In this document: positions 39,307-47,950 of the stretch, piece after piece
Layout: each line of letters starts with the position of its first letter
Position numbering within the stretch: position 1 is the first letter of the stretch
Origin: Neochlamydia sp. AcF84
GTDB lineage: Bacteria > Chlamydiota > Chlamydiia > Chlamydiales > Parachlamydiaceae
Reading direction: 5' to 3'
Length of the DNA stretch: 64,000 nt
Assembly: GCF_011087585.1 (NCBI RefSeq)
Contig: NZ_VJOT01000044.1
Location: forward strand, 1 to 64,000
Notes under the pieces: model-generated
What the model saw: only the letters and a program-made list of their open reading frames with translations
Told to the model about the DNA's origin: nothing
The model's database searches: none
Position numbers and translations under genes: made by a program

Positions 39307-42300
39307 ATGAACCCCTTTATCCCTCCTATTACTCTTGGGCATTTGCCCAATGAAGTTTTAGCCTCTATCCTTGAGCGCTGCCCTCACCCCTCTTTATTTA
39401 GCATTTGCTCCCGCTGGCATGATCTTCTATCTGATAAAGTGATCCCTCCCCTGTATAGAAAGATAGGTAACATTCATTTCCCTAACGGAAATGTTACTGA
39501 GCAGGCTCTTATCATAGATAAAATTTATGAATTAGATACTCGGCTGCCTCTTGTAAAAAAGGTAGATAAAATTTTTAAGCAAACTTTTATATTAGCTAAA
39601 TCTCTTTCTCCTTTAGAATTCAAATGGAAAACCGAGGAAAAGAAATATTTTACCCTCGCTAATTACTGTTTTTACCTTGTAAATATCAACCGCCTCTTAA
39701 TGTGGAAAGAACTGGGCGGAGGAGGAGAATATTTAGAAAAAGAAGAAATTAAAGCTTTATCTTTAGAAAAAAAAGGAGAGCTTTTTAGAGCATGGATTGA
39801 AAGATATGGCATCGATATCAAACATATAGCCCTAAAAAAAAATGATATGACTTATTTACCTTCTGAAATAGGCTTGTTTCCTCAGCTACAAACGCTTATC
39901 TTGGATCAAAACCAGCTCACTATTCTTCCTACAGAGATCGGGCAGCTATCTCAGCTGCAAAAGCTTTATTTAAGCTCCAATCAACTCATTACTCTTCCTA
40001 TAGAAATAGGACAGTTACCTCAGTTGCAAGTGCTTAATTTAGACCAAAATCAGCTCACTACTCTTCCTACAGAGATCGGGCAGTTGTCTCAGTTGCAGCT
40101 GCTCTCTTTAAAGTACAATAAACTAGCTGCTCTTCCTGCCGAAATCGATCAACTGTCTCAACTGCAAGGCCTTTACTTAGACAACAATCAGATAGCAGTT
40201 CTTCCTCGCAAAATAGGATGTTTATCTCTGTTGCAAGAGCTTGTCTTAGATCATAATCAACTTAGCTCTCTTCCTGCCGAGATAGGCCAGCTATCTGAAC
40301 TGCAAAATCTTTGCATAAACAATAATCTAATCTCTTCCCTTCCTAGCGAAATAGGATGTTTATCTCAGCTGCAAGAGCTTGCCTTAGACCATAACCAACT
40401 TAGCTCTCTTCCTGCCGAGATAGGCCAGCTATCTGAACTACAACACCTTTGCATAAATAACAACCTGCTTACTTCTCTTCCTGCTGAAGTAGGTCAGTTG
40501 CTGAATCTAGAAAGGCTTTACGTAAGCCACAATCTACTTACCTTCCTTCCTCACGAAATAGGACGCTTATCTCAGTTGCAAGAGCTTGTCTTAGATCATA
40601 ATCAACTTAGCTCTCTTCCTGCCGAGATAGGTCAGCTATCTGAACTACAAGATCTTTACGTAAGCAACAATCTACTTACTTCCCTTCCTCGCGAAGTAGG
40701 ACGTTTATCTCAGCTGCAAGAGCTTGCCTTAGACCATAACCGACTTAGATCTCTTCCTGCCGAGATAGGTCAGCTATCTGGACTACAAAACCTTTACATA
40801 AATAACAACCTACTTGCTTCTCTTCCTGCCGAGGTAGGCCAGTGGCTGGAACTAAAAAGGCTTTACGTAAGCCACAATCTACTTACCTCTCTTCCTCACG
40901 AAATAGGACACTTATCTCAGTTGCAAGAGCTTGTCTTAGACCATAACCAACTTAGCTCTCTTCCTGCCGAGATAGGCCAGCTATCTGAACTACAAGAGCT
41001 TTACGTAAGCCACAATCTACTTACTTCCCTTCCTCTCGAAATAGGACGCTTCTCTCAGCTGCAAGAGCTTGCCTTAGGCCATAACCAGCTTAGCTTTCTT
41101 CCTGCCGAGATAGGTCAACTATCTGAACTACAAAACCTTTACATAAACAATAATCTACTCACTTCTCTTCCTAGCGAAATAGGACGTTTATCTAAACTAT
41201 ACGAACTTAGCTTAGAATATAATCAACTCTATGTTCTTCCTTCTCAGATAGGAAAGTTATTTAAGCTACGGGTGCTTACCCTACACCATAACCTACTCAC
41301 AACCCTTCCTGCCGAAATAGAACACTTATTTGACCTTGAAAGACTTGCTTTAGAATATAATCAACTCATCTCTCTTCCTATACAGATAGGGAAGCTATTT
41401 CATTTACAAGCGCTCACCCTAGATCATAACCAACTGACTACTCTTCCTGCAGACATGAGATGGCTTTTTCAGTTGCAAAAGCTTACTTTAGATAACAACC
41501 AGCTTACCGCTCTTTTTGCAGAGATAGACCGCCTGTTTCAGCTAAAATTCCTTACCCTAGACCATAATCAACTTACCACTATCCCTGCCGAGATAGGCCT
41601 ATTGCCTCAGCTACAGGAGCTCATACTAGCTTATAATCAACTCACTAATCTTCCTACCGAGATAGGCAATCTATCCCGCTTAACAATCCTTAACCTTGAT
41701 CATAATCAGCTTACCACTCTTCCTGCCGAAGTAGGACAATTAACTCAGCTTCAAATGCTTACCTTAGACCATAATCAGCTTACCGTTCTTCCGGTTGAGA
41801 TAGGTCAACTGACGTATTTACAACTGCTCTCTTTAAAGTACAATAAACTAGCTGCTTTTCCTGTCGAAGTAGATCAGTTGCTGGATCTAGAAAGGCTTTA
41901 CGTAAGCAACAATCTACTTACCTCCCTTCCTCACGAAATAGGACGCTTATCTCAGCTGCAAGAGCTTGCCTTAGACCATAACCAACTTAGCTCTCTTCCT
42001 GCCGAGATAGGCCGGCTATCTGGGCTACAAAACCTTTATATAAATAACAACCTACTTATTTCTCTTCCTGTCGAAGTAGGCCAGCTATCTGAACTACAAG
42101 ATCTTTACGTAAGCAACAATCTACTTACTTCCCTTCCTCACGAAATAGGACGCTTATCTCAGCTGCAAGAGCTTGCCTTAGACCATAACCAACTTAGCTC
42201 TCTTCCTGCCCAGATAGGCCAGCTATCTGGACTACAAAACCTTTACATAAATAACAACCTGCTTACTTCTCTTCCTGCCGAAGTAGGCCAGTTGCTGGAA

Positions 42301-43296
42301 CTAAAAAGGCTGGGCGTAAGCCATAATCTACTTACTTCCCTTCCTCACGAAATAGGATGCTTATCTCAGTTGCAAGAGCTTGTTTTAGGTCATAACCGAC
42401 TTAGCTCTCTTTCTGCCGAAGTAGGCCAGTTGCTGGAACTAAAAAGGCTTTGTGTAAGCCACAATCTACTTAACTCCCTTCCTTACGAGATAGGACGCTT
42501 CTCTCAGTTACAAGAGCTTGTCTTAGGCCATAACCGACTTAGCTCTCTTCCTGCCCAGATAGGTCAGCTATCTGGACTACAAAACCTTTACATAAATAAC
42601 AACCTACTTGCTTCTCTTCCTGCCGAAGTAGGCCAGTTGCTGGAACTAAAAAGGCTTTACGTAAGCCACAATCTACTTACTTCCCTTCCTCTCGAAATAG
42701 GACGCTTCTCTCAGCTGCAAGAGCTTGCCTTAGGCCATAACCAGCTTAGCTTTCTTCCTATCGAGATAGGTCAACTATCTGAACTACAAAATCTTTACAT
42801 AAACAATAACCTAATTACTTCTCTCCCTAGCGAAATAGGACGTTTATCTAAACTATACGAACTTAGCTTAGAATATAATCAACTCTATGTTCTTCCTTCT
42901 CAGATAGGAAAGTTATTTAAGCTACGGGTGCTTACCCTACACCATAACCTACTCACAACCCTTCCTGCCGAAATAGAACACTTATTTGACCTTGAAAGAC
43001 TTGCTTTAGAATATAATCAACTCATCTCTCTTCCTATACAGATAGGGAAGCTATTTCATTTACAAGCGCTCACCCTAGATCATAACCAACTGACTACTCT
43101 TCCTGCAGACATGAGATGGCTTTTTCAGTTGCAAAAGCTTACTTTAGATAACAACCAGCTTACCGCTCTTTTTGCAGAGATAGACCGCCTGTTTCAGCTA
43201 AAATTCCTTACCTTAGACCATAATCAACTTACCACTATTCCTGCCGAGATAGGGCAATTAACTCAGCTTCAAGTGCTTACCTTAGACCATAATTAG
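39307..43296 (+). CDS. Giant F-box-like / LRR protein, truncated by an amber codon
   Basis: The 1329-residue product has an F-box-like domain at residues 11-51 (GHLPNEVLASILERC, ICSRWHDLL). The linker domain shared with the genes at 537 and 47951 (HFPNG, YLVNINRLLMW) covers about 55-190. About 48 LRRs of 23 residues follow, consensus HNxLxSLPxEIGxLSxLQxL. Reading ends at TAG 43294-43296 inside an LRR. The same frame then continues 39 more codons with normal LRR sequence to a TAG at 43414-43416. Paralogous units have CAG where this TAG stands. No signal peptide is seen. The protein is probably a secreted host-ubiquitin adaptor, and the truncation may be mild since it only removes the last repeats. 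AGGCGG precedes the ATG. Confidence 0.85.
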   Translation: MNPFIPPITLGHLPNEVLASILERCPHPSLFSICSRWHDLLSDKVIPPLYRKIGNIHFPNGNVTEQALIIDKIYELDTRLPLVKKVDKIFKQTFILAKSLSPLEFKWKTEEKKYFTLANYCFYLVNINRLLMWKELGGGGEYLEKEEIKALSLEKKGELFRAWIERYGIDIKHIALKKNDMTYLPSEIGLFPQLQTLILDQNQLTILPTEIGQLSQLQKLYLSSNQLITLPIEIGQLPQLQVLNLDQNQLTTLPTEIGQLSQLQLLSLKYNKLAALPAEIDQLSQLQGLYLDNNQIAVLPRKIGCLSLLQELVLDHNQLSSLPAEIGQLSELQNLCINNNLISSLPSEIGCLSQLQELALDHNQLSSLPAEIGQLSELQHLCINNNLLTSLPAEVGQLLNLERLYVSHNLLTFLPHEIGRLSQLQELVLDHNQLSSLPAEIGQLSELQDLYVSNNLLTSLPREVGRLSQLQELALDHNRLRSLPAEIGQLSGLQNLYINNNLLASLPAEVGQWLELKRLYVSHNLLTSLPHEIGHLSQLQELVLDHNQLSSLPAEIGQLSELQELYVSHNLLTSLPLEIGRFSQLQELALGHNQLSFLPAEIGQLSELQNLYINNNLLTSLPSEIGRLSKLYELSLEYNQLYVLPSQIGKLFKLRVLTLHHNLLTTLPAEIEHLFDLERLALEYNQLISLPIQIGKLFHLQALTLDHNQLTTLPADMRWLFQLQKLTLDNNQLTALFAEIDRLFQLKFLTLDHNQLTTIPAEIGLLPQLQELILAYNQLTNLPTEIGNLSRLTILNLDHNQLTTLPAEVGQLTQLQMLTLDHNQLTVLPVEIGQLTYLQLLSLKYNKLAAFPVEVDQLLDLERLYVSNNLLTSLPHEIGRLSQLQELALDHNQLSSLPAEIGRLSGLQNLYINNNLLISLPVEVGQLSELQDLYVSNNLLTSLPHEIGRLSQLQELALDHNQLSSLPAQIGQLSGLQNLYINNNLLTSLPAEVGQLLELKRLGVSHNLLTSLPHEIGCLSQLQELVLGHNRLSSLSAEVGQLLELKRLCVSHNLLNSLPYEIGRFSQLQELVLGHNRLSSLPAQIGQLSGLQNLYINNNLLASLPAEVGQLLELKRLYVSHNLLTSLPLEIGRFSQLQELALGHNQLSFLPIEIGQLSELQNLYINNNLITSLPSEIGRLSKLYELSLEYNQLYVLPSQIGKLFKLRVLTLHHNLLTTLPAEIEHLFDLERLALEYNQLISLPIQIGKLFHLQALTLDHNQLTTLPADMRWLFQLQKLTLDNNQLTALFAEIDRLFQLKFLTLDHNQLTTIPAEIGQLTQLQVLTLDHN
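41013..41595. repeat. Internal duplication in the LRR gene, first copy
   Basis: About 580 bases are nearly identical to 42669-43251. The offset is 1656 bases, exactly 24 LRR units of 69 bases. Both copies include unusual units such as ADMRWLFQLQKL and ALFAEIDRLFQLKFL, so they arose by duplication and not by convergence. The first copy continues into IGLLPQLQEL; the second jumps to a later unit type (IGQLTQLQVL). Confidence 0.85.
42669..43251. repeat. Internal duplication in the LRR gene, second copy
   Basis: This is the second copy of the block at 41013-41595, with only scattered differences by eye (for example a change to PIEIG in one unit). It ends just before the amber codon, where sequence of the unit type found at 41740 resumes. 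This is what unequal recombination between in-register LRR units would leave. Confidence 0.85.
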
Positions 43297-43683
43297 CTTA
43301 CCACTCTTCCCGCTGAGATAGGGCAGTTGACTCAATTGCAAGAGCTGAATCTGGACCACACCCAGATTGCCAACATACCTTTCACTATAAGAAAGCTAAC
43401 TAAGTCGCAAATATAGTAATTTACATTTCATATTTCTTATTATTAACATATACTTAAAAAAGAGTAATCAATGGTTTGAGCAAGATGTGAAAATTTACTT
43501 AGTACTACTACGTTTCAACCCCCTATGTTGTGCCTGAATTTTTGAATATAATCCTTTAATAATTATCTACTTAGAAAATAACTGTCAAAGTCGAGGTTAC
43601 CATTTACCTTTTTTTTACCAAGCTATTCACGACTCATCTAAAAGGCTATTTTTTGATTCCTCTTAAATTTAACGTAGTAGTAT

Positions 43684-44021
43684 TGATTAAAGAAGTAGGA
43701 TGGATAGGCAGCGCATGATGCCACAACTCATGCCCACAAAAGTATTGCCAATAAGGATTTTCTACCCATCGATGCACCACATTTGCATCCGAAAGCCCAT
43801 ACGTATGCTGCAAGATAAAAGAGCCCTACAACTAGCCTTACAGGTTTAGCGGGCTGTCCCATCTTTTCTACAAACAGCTTATCAAACTCTTCTTCCAGCT
43901 GCTTCCATTCAATCAATTTGGATAGCTGGATAAGAGGATGATCTAGATTGAGTTCATCGCTAAAGCGGGGTTTAAAAAGACGGCCTTGTTGATTATCTAG
44001 CTTGATTGGTCTCATAGCCAA
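43684..44021 (-). pseudogene. IS5-type transposase remnant C (truncated and frameshifted)
   Basis: The frame from 44021 starts MAMRPIKLDNQQGRLFKPRF and goes on with LSKLIEWKQLEEEFDKLF and AKPVRLVVGLF, almost the same as remnant B. A frameshift near 43820 sends it out of phase; YVWAFGCK replaces the expected YGLSDE region. The homology breaks off at about 43684, earlier than in remnant B. The element is dead. Together with remnant B it brackets the F-box/LRR gene as direct repeats. The 267 bases between the LRR gene and this remnant hold nothing recognisable. Confidence 0.85.
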
Positions 44022-44139
44022 CTTTGCAAGAAATTAAGAGCTTTATAATGATTTAGGCGTAAAGAAATTATAGCAATTAGGAGAAACAACGCTCTCAAAA
44101 TCTTGTTTAAGCAATAGACACCCTTTAAATCATGCCAAA
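44019..44139. repeat. Copy C of the IS-end repeat
   Basis: It begins aactttgcaagaaattaaga next to the transposase start and runs to the stop codon of the ptsN-like gene at 44140. It aligns over its length with copies A and B, and ends ctttaaatcatgccaaacta. Confidence 0.8.
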
Positions 44140-44835
44140 CTATTTAATAGACGATTCAAAATTTTTAATGTAATTCAAAAATTCTTCTTTAGGAGGCTTG
44201 CTCTGCAAGAATTCCAATGTATTAGGGTGGTTAACCAGATGAGCAATTTTGGCGAGTAAGTGTAAGTGACGCTTATCATCACAGGCAAAAAGAAAAAAGA
44301 GAGTGTGAACGGGCTTACCATCCAGAGCACCGTAATCGATAGGATTTTTGGAATAGGCTACGACGACTACATCATAATGGGCGTTAAGAAGAAAATCACG
44401 AGTATGGGGAATGCCTATCCCATTATTTAAAGCGGTAGGTTGAAGCTTTTCACGATCCAGAAGAAGATGAGAGATACCTTCTGCGTCTAAATTCAAACTT
44501 TTGGCCATCCTTTGCATTGTCTGGCGAATAACTTCTTCTTTAGTGTCCCCCATAATATCGATTAACACATCACCTTTATGTAAAGCGCGATAAAGGCTAA
44601 ATTGCTTAATACCACCTTTGATAGGAGAAGGATCAGGAATAGCGGTAGGATGGTCAAAGGAAGCTTCAGGGATTTTTTGACTTAGAACCCAATCTTCAAT
44701 TTCATTGCGGTTAAAGAGATGTTGCTGGTTAATCTGGTAAGAAGGGATTTTTCCCTCGTTTAACCAACGACAAATGGTTTTTTCAGAAACATTTAATAAA
44801 TCGGCCACATCTTTGATTTTTAAGTCCACCCTCAC
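44140..44835 (-). CDS. PTS EIIA-Ntr-like protein with N-terminal helix-turn-helix
   Basis: The 231-residue protein joins an excisionase/MerR-like DNA-binding domain (residues 1-52: IKDVADLLNVSEKTICRWLN, then IPSYQINQQHLFNRNEIEDW) to a PTS fructose/nitrogen-type EIIA domain (about 85-225). The EIIA phosphorylation histidine is in GIGIPHTRDF. It matches by position the second ptsN copy of Chlamydia (CT290), a regulatory rather than sugar-transport protein. It starts 8 bases after the first ptsN stop, so they form an operon. DNA binding is inferred from the domain; its targets are unknown. Confidence 0.9.
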   Translation of the reverse strand: MRVDLKIKDVADLLNVSEKTICRWLNEGKIPSYQINQQHLFNRNEIEDWVLSQKIPEASFDHPTAIPDPSPIKGGIKQFSLYRALHKGDVLIDIMGDTKEEVIRQTMQRMAKSLNLDAEGISHLLLDREKLQPTALNNGIGIPHTRDFLLNAHYDVVVVAYSKNPIDYGALDGKPVHTLFFLFACDDKRHLHLLAKIAHLVNHPNTLEFLQSKPPKEEFLNYIKNFESSIK

Positions 44836-44843
44836 CTCCGCAT

Positions 44844-45296
44844 TTAAAATCCTTTAAACAAAGTCATAATAGCTTCTGCCGAATTCAATGTTAACATTTT
44901 TTTTCTTCTATTTTCATCTTTAACGGCAGTTGTTAGTGCAGAAAGGATTTGAAGATACTCGGTTTGTTTGTCATCAGGGCCGCCAATCATTATAATGATG
45001 CGTACTGGACTGCCATCTAAAGAATTCCAATCCACTCCTTTTTGCAGGATGCCAATAGCAATAAAAAAGCTTTCATATCCTTTTAGCTTAGCATGAGGAA
45101 TAGCAACTCCCATGCCAATGCCTGTGGAAACAACTTTTTCTCTTTCAAGAATAGCTTGGTAAAAAGCCTCTTTGTCATGTAAAAAACGATTTTGATGAAG
45201 ATTTTCTACTATAGTATGGAGGGCTTCATCGCGATCTTCAGCTGACATAAAAAGAATATTTCGAGAGTCCAAATACTTTGAAATTTTGATCATCAT
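44844..45296 (-). CDS. ptsN: Nitrogen-regulatory PTS EIIA protein
   Basis: The 150-residue single-domain EIIA-Ntr protein has its active histidine in GMGVAIPHAKL and further family motifs in VDWNSLDGSPVRIIIMIGGP. EIIA-Ntr proteins take phosphate from HPr-like partners and regulate by protein contact. The corresponding Chlamydia gene is CT291. It is 108 bases downstream of dut and 8 bases upstream of the HTH-EIIA gene. No PTS transporter is seen in the window. Confidence 0.92.
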   Translation of the reverse strand: MMIKISKYLDSRNILFMSAEDRDEALHTIVENLHQNRFLHDKEAFYQAILEREKVVSTGIGMGVAIPHAKLKGYESFFIAIGILQKGVDWNSLDGSPVRIIIMIGGPDDKQTEYLQILSALTTAVKDENRRKKMLTLNSAEAIMTLFKGF

Positions 45297-45404
45297 TATT
45301 TACCCTAGAGACGGTTATTGCACGGAAAGAGCTCTACATTTACGCAAGCATTTTTCTATATTCATAGCTTATACCTTTGACAGGTAAGAGCAGTTTAGCT
45401 CTGA

Positions 45405-45857
45405 TTAATGGCTTCCTGTATGACCGAAGCCACCCTCACCGCGAGCAGTGTCTGTAAGCTTTTCGGACAAGATAAAGTTTCCTACCGTTACAGGCGCCAG
45501 AACAAATTGGGCGATACGCATGCCAGGTGTAACTATAAAATCTTGCTTACCATGGTTAATAAGAATAATTCCTATTTCACCTCTGTAATCGGCATCAATT
45601 GTACCAGGAGTATTAAGAACAGTCACTTGGTTTTTTAAAGCTAAGCCACTGCGAGGTCTTACTTGGATTTCATATCCTTGAGGAATAGCCATTCGTAGAC
45701 CAGTAGGAATTAAGCAAGAGGCTCCGGCAGCAAGAACCAAAGGTTCTTTAAGATAAGCTCTAACGTCGGCACCTGCAGCACCAGAAGAAACATACTGAGG
45801 TAGCCAGCTAACGTCAGGTGATAAAACGAGAACTTCAACAGAAAGGCCAGGGTTCAT
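45405..45857 (-). CDS. dut: Deoxyuridine 5'-triphosphate nucleotidohydrolase
   Basis: dUTPase hydrolyses dUTP to dUMP and pyrophosphate, keeping uracil out of DNA and feeding dTMP synthesis. The 150-residue protein has all the trimeric dUTPase motifs: [40 protein letters not shown] and the C-terminal [12 protein letters not shown], where homologues have RGxGGFGSTG. The start is 5 bases after the accD stop, so it is translated from the same mRNA. Gene order matches CT292-CT293. Confidence 0.97.
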   Translation of the reverse strand: MNPGLSVEVLVLSPDVSWLPQYVSSGAAGADVRAYLKEPLVLAAGASCLIPTGLRMAIPQGYEIQVRPRSGLALKNQVTVLNTPGTIDADYRGEIGIILINHGKQDFIVTPGMRIAQFVLAPVTVGNFILSEKLTDTARGEGGFGHTGSH

Positions 45858-45862
45858 AAAGA

Positions 45863-46789
45863 TTACCTACAAGGTTGATCGGCTTTAGTAAGATTATTTA
45901 AAGAAGGATAAGCAAGAAAAGAATGCTCGTCTTTATGGTTGTTTTCTTCGTTATTGGTAAGAAAGTAAAGAACTTCAGAAATTTTATGCTTTAACTCTTG
46001 CCGATTAACAATGCAATCGATCATCCCATGATGGAGAAGAAATTCCGACTTTTGAGCGCCCGGCGGCAGCTGCTGCCCAATAACCTGCTCAATTACTCGC
46101 GGACCGGCAAAGCAAATCAAGGCATTAGGTTCTGCCATAATAATATCTCCTAAAGAGGCAAAGGAAGCCGTTACTCCACCTGTAGTCGGATTAGTTAAAA
46201 CAGAAATATAAGGGATTTTAGCTTCGTGAAGCTTGGCAAGTGCTGCCGATGTTTTAGCCATTTGCATGAGGGAGAGGATCGATTCTTGCATGCGAGCCCC
46301 GCCAGAAGTAGAGACAATAAGAAGGGGTATTCTGTGGGCTAATGCATATTCCATTAAGAGAGTCAGCTTTTCACCTACTACCGAGCCCATGGATCCTGCC
46401 ATAAAATTAAAATCCAATATCCCTAAAGCTACTAGGTTGCCATTAATTCTACACGTGCCTACTATAGCTGCTTCGTTATGCCCTGATTTTTCTCGAGCAC
46501 TTGCTAAACGCTTGGGATAAGTTTCCGTATCTACAAAATTTAGTGCATCTACCGGCTCTAAATCTTTATACATTTCTTGAAAAGAATTTTCGTCGCTAAG
46601 ATTTTTAATTCGCTCTTCGGTGGTTAGACGGTAATGGTATTCACATTTAGGACAGCAATTCATGTTTTGCTGCAGCTCATTCGCGTGGATAAGTTCATGG
46701 CAATGTGTACATTTTAGCCATCCGCTATACCCATCTTTTTTGGTTGTTTGAATTTTTATTTTAGGTTTATTCCTTGAGAATAATCCCAT
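45863..46789 (-). CDS. accD: Acetyl-CoA carboxylase carboxyltransferase subunit beta
   Basis: AccD with AccA transfers the carboxyl group from biotin to acetyl-CoA, making malonyl-CoA for fatty acid synthesis. The 308-residue protein has the N-terminal four-Cys zinc ribbon (CTHCHELI and [11 protein letters not shown]). The crotonase-like core includes [20 protein letters not shown] and [18 protein letters not shown]. It shares an operon with dut and lies next to sodA as in Chlamydia (CT293-CT294). Confidence 0.97.
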   Translation of the reverse strand: MGLFSRNKPKIKIQTTKKDGYSGWLKCTHCHELIHANELQQNMNCCPKCEYHYRLTTEERIKNLSDENSFQEMYKDLEPVDALNFVDTETYPKRLASAREKSGHNEAAIVGTCRINGNLVALGILDFNFMAGSMGSVVGEKLTLLMEYALAHRIPLLIVSTSGGARMQESILSLMQMAKTSAALAKLHEAKIPYISVLTNPTTGGVTASFASLGDIIMAEPNALICFAGPRVIEQVIGQQLPPGAQKSEFLLHHGMIDCIVNRQELKHKISEVLYFLTNNEENNHKDEHSFLAYPSLNNLTKADQPCR

Positions 46790-46894
46790 TATTTAACTCT
46801 CTTAATAATGAAGTAGAAAAAGAAACTATAGAGGAAAAAGCTTTGCAATTCAATCTAAATCTTGCAAACAAGCAGTTTTCTGAGTAAAAATAGC

Positions 46895-46940
46895 GGAAGA
46901 AAAAGAAAGCCAGAAAGGGAAAATTTTCTTTCTGGCTTAA
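46895..46940 (-). terminator. Rho-independent terminator of sodA
   Basis: On the minus strand an 11-bp perfect stem (AAGCCAGAAAG at 46907-46917, CTTTCTGGCTT at 46928-46938) with a 10-base loop is followed by a T-rich tract (ttctttttcttcc). It lies directly after the sodA stop and separates sodA from accD. Confidence 0.8.
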
Positions 46941-46948
46941 AATTCAAA

Positions 46949-47584
46949 TCAGTTGGTTTTAGGGGCACTGGCCAGTTTATAACGCTCTTCGACATTTTTC
47001 CAATTAACAATATCCCAAATATTTTTCACATATTCGGCTCTTACGTTTTTATACTGGAGATAATAGGCATGTTCCCAGACGTCAATGCCGAGCAGAGGAA
47101 TCAAACCTTTAGGAGATAAGGGATCCTGGTTTTCACACGCGGTAATTTGCAAGCGATGGTGTTGCTTGCAATAGCCCAGCCATCCCCATCCAGAACCCTG
47201 AATGGCCACCGTGCGGGCGCTAAACTCTTCAATGAATTTTTCCCATGACTCAAAATCTTTTTTAACGGCATTTTGTAACTCACCATTGGGTACTGTACCG
47301 CCGCCTTGGTTCTTAGGTGCTAGATTTGTCCAAAAAATGCTATGATTAATGTGTCCACCGCCATTAAATTTAATAGCAGATTGCAGAGCAATTAAATCGG
47401 TAGGATCGTTGGATTTCTCGGCTTTTATTTGGGCTTCTTCATACTGCTCAAGAGCCTTATTGAGATTGTTGACATACGTTTGATGGTGCTTAGTGTAATG
47501 TAAGTTCATGATTTCTGCACTAATGACAGGTTCTAAATCGCCAAAATCATAGGGTAGAGGGGGAAGTTGATATTTGAAGGCCAT
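46949..47584 (-). CDS. sodA: Superoxide dismutase, Mn/Fe type
   Basis: The enzyme converts superoxide to oxygen and hydrogen peroxide. Metal ligands are visible: His in [12 protein letters not shown], His in [13 protein letters not shown], and Asp and His in [15 protein letters not shown]. The start chosen is the ATG at 47584 ([15 protein letters not shown]), which has AAGGAG at good spacing; an upstream in-frame ATG at 47665 would add 27 residues not found in the family. That gives 211 residues. Whether Mn or Fe is used cannot be fixed by eye. It has its own terminator. Confidence 0.95.
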   Translation of the reverse strand: MAFKYQLPPLPYDFGDLEPVISAEIMNLHYTKHHQTYVNNLNKALEQYEEAQIKAEKSNDPTDLIALQSAIKFNGGGHINHSIFWTNLAPKNQGGGTVPNGELQNAVKKDFESWEKFIEEFSARTVAIQGSGWGWLGYCKQHHRLQITACENQDPLSPKGLIPLLGIDVWEHAYYLQYKNVRAEYVKNIWDIVNWKNVEERYKLASAPKTN

Positions 47585-47950
47585 AAAAAAGCTCCTTGAA
47601 GTTTGAAAAAAATGTGAATCTACATTTTGTCCTATGAAAGTAATTTTGACAAGGTTTAAGCACAATTTTCATTTTTATAAAAAAGGCTTATAAAATTAAG
47701 GATTTGAGAATATTAAAGTTGGAGGTAAAAGATAAGCGAATTGTTAAGCTTTTAATTTTTCATTGTTGCATGGACCTTCTATGCATGCTTCGTGGCTCTA
47801 AAGTAGATAAATAGCAAGCTCATTAGCGTAAAGGTTAGGTTTTATTTCTCTTGAGAAAATGAGAGGAATAATTTTTAAGTAAATATTTGGAAGTATTTTA
47901 TAATTTTTTTTCGAAAATAAATGGATTAGGCTTTTTGAGCTACCCTTAAT
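47585..47950. other. Intergenic region upstream of sodA
   Basis: About 365 AT-rich bases between sodA and the end of the U-box/LRR gene, both on the minus strand. They should contain the sodA promoter, but no box pair is convincing. No RNA gene is seen. Confidence 0.4.
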
